In this document: positions 20,491-28,200 of the stretch, one piece after another
How the letters are laid out: every line of letters begins with the position of its first letter
How positions within the stretch are numbered: the stretch's first letter is position 1
NCBI RefSeq assembly: GCF_000527135.1
Contig: NZ_AZUP01000001.1
Coordinates: 1,860,001-1,924,000 of the forward strand
DNA: 64,000 nucleotides
Source: Methyloversatilis discipulorum
Lineage (GTDB): Bacteria > Pseudomonadota > Gammaproteobacteria > Burkholderiales > Rhodocyclaceae
Direction of reading: 5' to 3'
Translations under genes and position numbers: made by a program
Notes under the pieces: model-generated
Seen by the model: the letters and a program-made list of their open reading frames with translations, nothing else
Database searches by the model: none
Told to the model about the DNA's origin: nothing

Positions 20491-20698
20491 CGCGATGCTC
20501 GGGGCAGCAGAAGTACTGCGCATCGGAAAACAGTGCTTCGCCCTCGGGCAGGCGCAGACCGCACTCGGCGCACTGCACGATGCGCTCGACCGCCGGCTCG
20601 GCGGGCTTGCTCTTTTCAGACTTGTTGCGCGCGGGTTTCTTGAAGAACCACAGCCAGGCCAGGAAGGCCAGGAGCGCAAAAAACAGGATGCGGGACAT
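20468..20698 (-). CDS. PP0621-like small membrane-anchored zinc-ribbon protein
   Basis: A 76-residue protein with one N-terminal hydrophobic helix (ILFFALLAFLAWLWFF), a Lys-rich linker and a C-terminal zinc-ribbon-like domain: CAECG, then about 20 residues on, CCPEH. This family regularly lies just upstream of pilS in beta- and gammaproteobacteria. Its function is not known to me; the position suggests a link with type IV pilus regulation or membrane quality control, which is inference only. Confidence 0.8.
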   Translation of the reverse strand: MSRILFFALLAFLAWLWFFKKPARNKSEKSKPAEPAVERIVQCAECGLRLPEGEALFSDAQYFCCPEHRDAHDSRV

Positions 20699-20974
20699 CT
20701 CGGGCGACAGCAGGCGGAATGCGGAGGAAAAGCAGCGTACCAGCTTGGCCGGGCAGCGGGCATAGAAAACAGGAGAGCGACACCGCAGGGCGGCATTGTT
20801 GCAGGACTCTGATCGGTAATAGGGGGCGCAGTCGCCCGGATTCGAACCGCCGGCCGCTGCATTCAGGGTGGGCGCGAACGCCGCAACGGCGGGCGATTCT
20901 CAGCGGCCCCGGACGTACAGTTCTGTTACATTCCGGCCGTATATATACGACTGTCCAAAGCCGAGGAACCCTAA
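20699..20974. promoter_or_regulatory. Promoter region with a perfect 12-base palindrome upstream of the barrel protein
   Basis: No gene is seen. CGTATATATACG at 20938-20949 is a perfect palindrome in otherwise GC-rich DNA and overlaps a likely -10 (TATATA). About 15 bases further on is an AGGA ribosome site (20964-20967) and a TTG start at 20975. It could be an operator for the glycan locus. The regulator is not identified. Confidence 0.5.
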
Positions 20975-22363
20975 TTGAGGCGTCTGACTGACCACCGAGC
21001 TTTCCGGCCGCGGCCGTTCGCGATCATTGCCGCAGGGGCATTTCTGTGTGCCTCGGCACATGCCCAGACCCCGGGAAACTGGCCGCTCGACCGGCAGGTC
21101 GATGAGGCCTTCCAGCAAGTCATGCGTGCGCCGGCCGACATGGAAGCCGGCTTGAACTATGCCCGCCTGCTCGTGCAGGACGGCAACTACGAGGGCGGCA
21201 TCGCCGCCATGGAACGCCTGCTGCTCGATCCGGCCGCTCACCCGGCCGTGCGCGTAGAACTGGCCGTGCTGTATTACCGCCTGGCGTCCTACAGCATGTC
21301 GGAAGCCCTGCTGCGGCAGGCGCTCGATGACAGCCGCCTGACGGGTGAGCAAAGGACCGTTGCGGAGAACCTGCTGCGCGATGTCAGCAAGCGCAACCAG
21401 GTGTCGCAGTTCGACGGTCTTCTGGTGTTCGGCGTGCGCGCGCAGACCAACCCGGCGGCGCGCTCCGACCGCGACACGGTGCTCTCAGGCGGCCTGCCGC
21501 TGGCGGTCGCCTCGCCGTTCAAGCCGAAGTCGGACACCGATCTGCAGGCGACCCTGCGTCTGGACCACCGCTATGACCTCGGCACGCAGAACGAGGCGGC
21601 CGTCGTTAGTTCGCTGGTGGCCCAGGTGATCAAGTACAGCTCTTCGTCCGGCTCCCGGTTGTCGCCCAGTCAGGCGGATCCGTACAACCTCGCGCTGGTC
21701 GAGGTGACCAGCGGCATCCGCTTCAAGCCGTCCGCCACCGGCGCGCCGGGCCTCACCCTGCGCCCTCACCTCATCGTCGGCACGCTCAGCGCACAAGGCC
21801 ACAAATATCTGGACAGCTACGGCGCCGGGCTCGATGTGGGCTATCTGATCAACGAGCGCACGGTGATCGACGCCGGTTACGAGTACCGCAATTTCGATTA
21901 CGCCTCGCGCATCGACGTGCCGAACGCCGGCCTGCTCGGTGGCCCGGACAATCTGTTCCGCGTACGTCTGACCCGGGAACTGAGCCCGGGCACGGCACTG
22001 AGCGGCGAACTGCGCGCGCGCTTCCATCGCACCGACCGCGATTACTACGACTACGACGGCTACGAAGGGCGGCTGACCTATGCGTTCAGCTATGCAAACC
22101 CCTTCGTCGCCAACGGCGGCGCCTGGACGACCTCGATCTGGGGCGGCGTACATCAGCGCCACTACCAGGCCGCCGATCCGTCGGTCGATCCGACCCGGAA
22201 GCGCCGGGATACCGAGTGGCGCATCGGTATCGGCAACACCGTGGCACTGTCGGCCGCCTGGTCGCTGCTGATCCAGGTCGAGCACATGGACACCGACGCC
22301 AACCTGCCCAACTTCCGCAACAAGAATTCTTCCTTGTTCGGTGCAGCGGCCTATCGCTTCTGA
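20975..22363 (+). CDS. TPR and outer-membrane beta-barrel protein (Slam/PgaA-like layout)
   Basis: A 462-residue exported protein. A signal peptide ends near ASAHAQ (about residue 31). Residues about 35-140 form TPR-like helices (LNYARLLVQDGNYEGGIAAMERLL, AVLYYRLASYSMSEALLRQAL). The rest, about 160-462, is rich in alternating aromatic strands and ends in YRF, the C-terminal Phe signature of barrels inserted by BAM. Helical periplasmic domain plus barrel is the architecture of surface lipoprotein translocators (Slam) and some polysaccharide porins. The start is TTG, supported by the ribosome site and the lack of any ATG before the signal peptide. It precedes a FecR-domain gene and glycosyltransferases, so a role in exporting or anchoring a surface polymer is plausible. 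Confidence 0.75.
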   Translation: MRRLTDHRAFRPRPFAIIAAGAFLCASAHAQTPGNWPLDRQVDEAFQQVMRAPADMEAGLNYARLLVQDGNYEGGIAAMERLLLDPAAHPAVRVELAVLYYRLASYSMSEALLRQALDDSRLTGEQRTVAENLLRDVSKRNQVSQFDGLLVFGVRAQTNPAARSDRDTVLSGGLPLAVASPFKPKSDTDLQATLRLDHRYDLGTQNEAAVVSSLVAQVIKYSSSSGSRLSPSQADPYNLALVEVTSGIRFKPSATGAPGLTLRPHLIVGTLSAQGHKYLDSYGAGLDVGYLINERTVIDAGYEYRNFDYASRIDVPNAGLLGGPDNLFRVRLTRELSPGTALSGELRARFHRTDRDYYDYDGYEGRLTYAFSYANPFVANGGAWTTSIWGGVHQRHYQAADPSVDPTRKRRDTEWRIGIGNTVALSAAWSLLIQVEHMDTDANLPNFRNKNSSLFGAAAYRF

Positions 22364-22420
22364 AGCGCGCACAGCCCTGCACCTGACAATGAACCGCTAC
22401 GATTGCACGAGGAACATGCA

Positions 22421-23263
22421 ATGACCCCGCCGATTTCGAAAGACTGGTGGATCGCCGCCGCGCTGACCAGCGCCGCGCTGCCGACCGCCTTTGCGCAGAC
22501 CGCATCAACGCCCCGTGCGGGCGTGGTGTCCGCCATCACGTCCAGCGCCCCCGCCACTACCAACGCGAAGACCGTGATGGTCGGCGATAATGTGGTTCCC
22601 GGCGAAACGCTGCGCACCGGACCGGACGGGCAACTGCACGTTCTTTTCCTCGACCAGTCGGCCGTCACGCTGGGCGCCGATTCCGAGCTGGTCATCGAAA
22701 CCTTCAACTACGACCCGGCCAGCAGGCAGGGCCAGATCCGGCTGCGCCTGAACCAGGGCCTGCTGCGCGTGGTCGGCGGACACATCAGCAAGACCACCGC
22801 GACCGAAATCGCCACAGCGCACGGCAAGGTGGAGATCCGCGGCGGCATCACCGTGGTGAACTCAGAGGCGAACAGTACGAGCGGCACCTTCCTGTTCGGC
22901 CAGCAGATGCGGGCGACCGACAACAGCGGCAACAGCCAGACCATTACGCGTCCGGGATTTGGCAGCAGCATCGGTTCCCAGGGCGTTTCGACACCGTCAC
23001 GTACATCACCGCAACAGCTCAACTTGCTGTTGAGCCAGCTGGAAACCCGGCCGAACAACGTCAACCAGGTCAATCCCAATCCGTCGCCGGCCCCCAGCGG
23101 CCAGTTGCTCAGCACCGGAAATACGCCGGGCGGGACCACCAACCCGGGCAATTCGCTGGCCAACGACAGGTTGCGGAACGTCGTCGACACCAGGGAAACC
23201 GCCAATCCGACACAGACCTTGCGCAACATCCTCGGGGTCGGCCAGACGCCCGTCGCTTCCTGA
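22421..23263 (+). CDS. FecR-domain periplasmic protein
   Basis: A 280-residue protein with a signal peptide (ALPTAFAQT, cleavage near residue 27) and a FecR domain at about 45-165: VMVGDNVVPGETLRTGPDGQ, then SAVTLGADSELVIE and RLRLNQGLLRVVGG. The remaining 110 residues are Asn/Pro/Gly/Ser-rich and probably disordered. FecR domains outside sigma-factor systems are common in exported proteins of uncertain function that lie beside surface polysaccharide or adhesin genes. No sigma factor or TonB receptor is adjacent, so classical FecIR signalling is unlikely. The ATG at 22421 has an ACGAGGA ribosome site. Confidence 0.85.
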   Translation: MTPPISKDWWIAAALTSAALPTAFAQTASTPRAGVVSAITSSAPATTNAKTVMVGDNVVPGETLRTGPDGQLHVLFLDQSAVTLGADSELVIETFNYDPASRQGQIRLRLNQGLLRVVGGHISKTTATEIATAHGKVEIRGGITVVNSEANSTSGTFLFGQQMRATDNSGNSQTITRPGFGSSIGSQGVSTPSRTSPQQLNLLLSQLETRPNNVNQVNPNPSPAPSGQLLSTGNTPGGTTNPGNSLANDRLRNVVDTRETANPTQTLRNILGVGQTPVAS

Positions 23264-23349
23264 TAGCCCTCCCCGGTAGTGGGCCTGGTGGGTGGACAGG
23301 TTCGTCTCACCGGACCATGCTCCCGCCGCCCTGACAATACGAGTGGGCC

Positions 23350-25233
23350 ATGCGCGTCCTGTTTGCTTCGAACTATGCTCATCTGCCCGAGCTCACCGGC
23401 GGGCTGCAGACCTCCACGCACGACCTTTGCCTGGCGATCAAGGCGATGGGCGCCGATGCGGCCGTGCTGTGCGGTCGTCTGCGGGCCGACCCGACCGCTG
23501 AGGAACAGCCGGCGAGCGGCGATGAAAGCCTCGGTTACCTCGTACTGCGCACCGACGCGCCGGAACAGGCGCTGCCGATGGCTGCCGCCGCCTGGGCTGC
23601 CGATGTCATCGTCGTGCAGAACGGCACCGCGCTGGCACCGATGGTGCTGGCCAGTCTGACGACCGGACGCCCTACCGCGATCTACCTGCACAACGTCGAG
23701 ACACACCAGCTCGCAGGCCATCTCGCGCCTCACCCGTCGCTGCTGTATCTCGCCAATTCGACCTTCACCGCACGGCGCTGGCGCGCGCTGTACGGCATCG
23801 ACTGCGCGGTCATACCGCCGGTGGTGGCGCCCGAGTCCTATGTCAGCGGACAGACTGGCGACAAGGTGCTGTTCGTCAATCCGACGCCGATCAAGGGCGT
23901 CGAAATCCTGTTCTCGCTGGCCGCGGCCTGCCCGGAACTACCCTTCCTCGTCGTCGAAAGCTGGCACATCGACCCGCACTGGCGCGCCTACTGCCTCGAG
24001 CGCGCAGGGCGGCTGGGCAATATCGAATGGTGCAGCCCGACCCGCGAAATGCGCGAGGTGCTCGCCCGCACGCGGGTACTGCTGATGCCTTCGGTATGGG
24101 AAGAGTCCTTCGGCCGCACCGTGATCGAGGCCCAGATCAATGGCCTGCCGGTGCTGGCCAGCACGCGCGGCGCGCTGCCCGACCTCGTCGGCGACGGCGG
24201 TTTCGTGCTCGCGCCCGAAGCGTCGATCAACGACTGGGCGCAGGCGCTGCGGCATCTTTACGACCCGGTGCTCAGCGCGTCGTACAGAGACGCGGCGCTG
24301 CGTCAGGCAGCGGCCCACGTGGTGTCCACGCCGCTCGTCGTCGGGGAACTGCTGAGCCTGCTGGCCCTGCACGCAAGCCGGTCGACTATCGACGACGGCG
24401 ACAGCGCAGGCACGGCCCTCGACAGCGCCACCTCTCCGGTGACGCCCGGACCACTCCCCACCGCCATGCGCGAAGTCGCGCCTCGTGCGCCGCGTCTCGA
24501 AGACTGCCGCTTCTATCATTCCTGTGATCTGGCCGACGGCACGGAAGTGACCGGCGAATGGGATCTGCGGCCCGATCCGTTCGGCTACCTGGGCGACGTC
24601 TGCGTCACCGGTCAATCGGTGCTGGAGATCGGTCCGGCGAGCGGATTCCTGTCCTTCTGCATGGAGGCGGCCGGTGCGACCGTCACCTGCGTAGAGCCCC
24701 CGATGTCGCATCTGTGGGACGTCGTGCCGCTCGAAGGTTTCGACACGCCGGCCTGGCGCGAGATGTTCGGTGAACAGATCGAGAAGGTGCGCAATTCCTT
24801 CTGGTACCTGCATCGGCAGCATGACTCGCGGGTCAGGGTGTTCGAAGGTGATCCCTATGAACTCCCACCCGGTTTCGGCCCTTTCGACATCGGCATACTG
24901 GCGTCGGTGCTGCTGCACTGCCGCCGCCCCTTCGATCTGCTGCAGAGCGTCGCCGAACGGGTCCGGCACACCATGGTGGTCACCGAACTGTACGACCCGG
25001 CGCTGGGCGATGCGCCCTCGTGCTGGCTGCTGCCGAACACCGCCACGCCCCAGGTGCACACCTGGTGGCTGTTTACGCCGCAGTTCTTCGTGTCGGCGCT
25101 TGGCGTGCTCGGCTTCACCGAATGCACGGTGAGTTTCCACAGCCAGAAGCAGCCAGCCGAGAACAGGGAGGTGGCGATGTTCACGGTGGTGGCCCGGCGG
25201 CCCGCGGCACGCGGCGACGGCTCCTTCGTCTGA
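23350..25233 (+). CDS. Glycosyltransferase (GT4-like) fused to a SAM methyltransferase
   Basis: A 627-residue fusion. Residues 1 to about 345 are a GT-B glycosyltransferase; the donor-binding half has VLFVNPTPIKGVEILFSLAA and VLLMPSVWEESFGRTVIEAQ (the EX7E-type acidic pair), as in GT4 enzymes. Residues about 385-627 form a class I methyltransferase with motif I VLEIGPASGFLSFCMEAAGA and the acidic end of strand 2 (VTCVEPP). The methyltransferase most resembles those in polysaccharide loci that methylate sugars. A single chain would add and then cap or modify one sugar. The 1725-residue protein follows after 13 bases. Substrates unknown. Confidence 0.85.
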   Translation: MRVLFASNYAHLPELTGGLQTSTHDLCLAIKAMGADAAVLCGRLRADPTAEEQPASGDESLGYLVLRTDAPEQALPMAAAAWAADVIVVQNGTALAPMVLASLTTGRPTAIYLHNVETHQLAGHLAPHPSLLYLANSTFTARRWRALYGIDCAVIPPVVAPESYVSGQTGDKVLFVNPTPIKGVEILFSLAAACPELPFLVVESWHIDPHWRAYCLERAGRLGNIEWCSPTREMREVLARTRVLLMPSVWEESFGRTVIEAQINGLPVLASTRGALPDLVGDGGFVLAPEASINDWAQALRHLYDPVLSASYRDAALRQAAAHVVSTPLVVGELLSLLALHASRSTIDDGDSAGTALDSATSPVTPGPLPTAMREVAPRAPRLEDCRFYHSCDLADGTEVTGEWDLRPDPFGYLGDVCVTGQSVLEIGPASGFLSFCMEAAGATVTCVEPPMSHLWDVVPLEGFDTPAWREMFGEQIEKVRNSFWYLHRQHDSRVRVFEGDPYELPPGFGPFDIGILASVLLHCRRPFDLLQSVAERVRHTMVVTELYDPALGDAPSCWLLPNTATPQVHTWWLFTPQFFVSALGVLGFTECTVSFHSQKQPAENREVAMFTVVARRPAARGDGSFV

Positions 25234-25246
25234 GCAGCCCGGCGCG

Positions 25247-28200
25247 GTGAACGGCACGGAACTGACCCGGCAGGCGTGGCGGCATTTCGCCGACGGCGAC
25301 AAGGTGGCGGCGCTGCAGTGCGCGCAGCAGGCGCATGCCGTCGATGGAGGACCGTCGGCCGCCGCCGCGCTGGGCTACTTCCTGCTCGACGCCGATCAGA
25401 CGGATGCCGCCGCGCGCGTGCTGATGCCGGCACTCGCCCGCGCTCCGCACCATGCACCGCTGCACTGGTATGTCGGCCTGCTGCACCAGCGACGCGGTGA
25501 CAACGCGCCAGCGATCGACGCGCTGCGCCGCGCCTGTCTGCTCGATGCCGGTCTGGACGAAGCCGCCTTCACGCTGGCCTGGCTGCTGCAGGACATCGAT
25601 CAGGTGGCCGAGGCCGCGAGCTGGGCTGGGAAGGCGCTGCAGGCTTCCCGCCAGCCGCCGCGCTTGCTGCAGTCGGCATGGCTGCTGCAGCGTCAGGGCG
25701 CACACGGCGAGGCAATCGACCTGTACGAGGAAGCCATTGCGGCCTTTCCTCACGGCGCGCCGGAACAGCGCACGCTGCACCGCCATCTCGCGCAGTGCCA
25801 CGCGGCGCTGCGGCGCCCCGATCTGGCCGGCCGGGCGCTCGCCCGCGGACTCGAACATCTGCCCTTTGACGCCGAATTGCTGAGCGAACAGGTCTGTCAT
25901 GAGTGGGACCAGGGCCGACGCGACCACGCGATCACACTGGCGCGCCGACAGACGGAAAGCCATCCGGAACGGGCGGACGCCTGGTACCTGCTCGGCGTGC
26001 TGCAGCACCGTTCGGGAAATCTGGAGGCGGCGGAGCAGTGCTTTGCCGAAGTCCAGCAGCGCGACCCGACGAATGCGGACGCGCTGCTGCGTCGCGCGCA
26101 GATCCAGTCCGGCTGGGGTCGCGCGGAAGCGGCACTGTGGCTGCTGGAACTCGCATTGCAGCAAGCGTCGCGGTCCTTGCCGGTACAGGCGCTGAAGGTG
26201 CAGGTGCTGCTCGACCTGAAGCGGACCGCCGAGGCGCGCCGGCTGCTGTGGTCTCTGCTGCGCGCAGCGCCCGGCGAGAGCGAGCTGTGGCGCCTGCTGG
26301 CTGCGGTGCATTGCCAGCGCCGCCGCGGCGGCCTCGCGCGGCGCGCGCTCGTGCGCGCCCTGCGCCTCGACGCGGACAACGTGGCCGCGCTGCGCGTGCT
26401 GGGCTGGCTGGCGCTTGAGCAGGGCGAACCGCAGGTGGCGAAGGACGCCCTGCGACGCGCGCTCGCGCTCGCCCCGGACGATCAGGCCACGCGGGTGCAG
26501 GCGGCCTTCGTGTTCGCCGCCGGCGACGAGCTGGCACGGGCCGCCGAGCTCGCGCAGGCGGCGGTCGCGCACGACCCGCAGCAGGTCGATGCGTGGCGGG
26601 CCCTGGCCGAGGTGAGGCTGCGGCAGCGCCGGCTGAGCGAAGCCGAAACCGCCATCGAAACCGCCCTGCTGCTGCAGCCGGATCGCAGCGACAGCCTGCG
26701 GCAACTGGGCTGGATACTGCTCGCTGACCAGCGCCCGGGCCAGGCTCAGCTGGCTTTCCTGCGCCTGCGCGCATTGCAGCCGGACGACGTGCTGCCCCTG
26801 CTCGAACTGGCCGAAGCCTGCCTGCGTGCCGGCGATTTCCAGCGCGGTCTGGAGGCCGTCAACGCGGTGCTGGTCCCGCAACCAGACCATGCCAACGCCC
26901 TGTTGATGAAGGCCCGGCTGCTGACCGAAGGCAGCCTGCAGCCGGACGACGCGGTGCGCGCACTGGACCTGTGTCGTCGCCTGTCGAGCGAGCGCCGCAA
27001 CGCGGCCGGCGCAGCCGCCGTGATGGCCCGCCTCATCGGTCTCGCCACACCGGGTGCGCGCGCGGCGCTCAGCCAGGCCTCGGTACCTGAACGGCGGGCC
27101 GCCTTGCGCGACGCGCTGACCGTGGCTGTTGCGCGCCATGGTCATGACTGCGTCGCCCGCCTGCTCGCTGCCGCCGTCGAGGACGGCCCGGCCGATCCGT
27201 GGATCGCCAGCGCGGCGTTGTATGGCGCGACGCTGTTCGACGCGTCAACGCCGGCCGATCTCGCGCGGGCCGCGCGCGACCTTTACCGGGCACTCAAGCT
27301 GCGCGCGGGCCTCGGACGTGCACCGCGCCTGCCCGCACTGCGCCGCCACGGCGCACGCCTGCGCATCGCCTACGTCGCGGGGCAGTTGCACCAGAGCCTG
27401 CTGCGCCGGGTGCTGGCGAATCACGACGCGGAGCAGTGCGAGGTGTTCCTGTTCAGCAACCGTCCGCTGCCGGACCTGCCGCCGCACATCCACCGCGAGC
27501 CGCTCGTGGCCGCCGGACTGGCCGCGTCGTGCGCGGCGAACCGCATCGACGTGGTGATCGATGCCGGCGGGCTGCATCCGTTCGAAGGCCAGTTCGAACT
27601 GCTGGAGGCCTACGCCCGCCGTGTCGCGCCACTGCAGGTGGGCTGGCTCGGTTGCCCGGTCACGGCCGGCGGGCTGTTCGATGTACTGCTGACCGATGCG
27701 CACGCCGTGCCGGTCGCACACGAGGGCTTGCACGAAGAGGCACTGTGGCGACTCGATGGCGGCCAGTGGTGCTGGGACCCGCCGCTTCATGCACCGGCGC
27801 CGCTGCCGCCGCCGCTGCTGCGCAATGGCGTGGTCACCTTCGGCGTCACCGCGCGTGGACTGCGCATGACCCGCGGCTGCCTCGATATGTGGGCCCGCGT
27901 GCTTGCCGCCACGCCACAGTCGCGCATCCGTTTCATCGGTGAAGTCGCGAGCGACTGGCCGCAGCGCGCCCACATCCTGGCCGTGCTGGATGCTCAGGGC
28001 ATCAGCGGCGCGCGCGTGGAGTTCGACCCGCCGCGCAGCCCGGCCGGACTGTTCGAATGGCTGCAGCAGGTCGATGTGGTGCTCGACAGCTTTCCGGGCA
28101 ACGGCGGATTGAGCCTGCTCGAACCGCTCTGGATGGGCGTACCGGTGATCAGCCGGGCGGGCGACCGGGCCGGCGCGCGCCAGGGGCTGTCCGTGCTGGC

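Noticed and set aside
20826..20862. tRNA-like T-arm (GGTTCGAATCC on the minus strand) in the pilS upstream region
   Set aside because: The sequence around it does not form paired T, anticodon or acceptor stems and there is no CCA; likely a chance match or a very decayed remnant.
20491..20862. N-terminal extension of pilS to 20862
   Set aside because: It lies over the small zinc-ribbon gene in another frame and lacks membrane helices.
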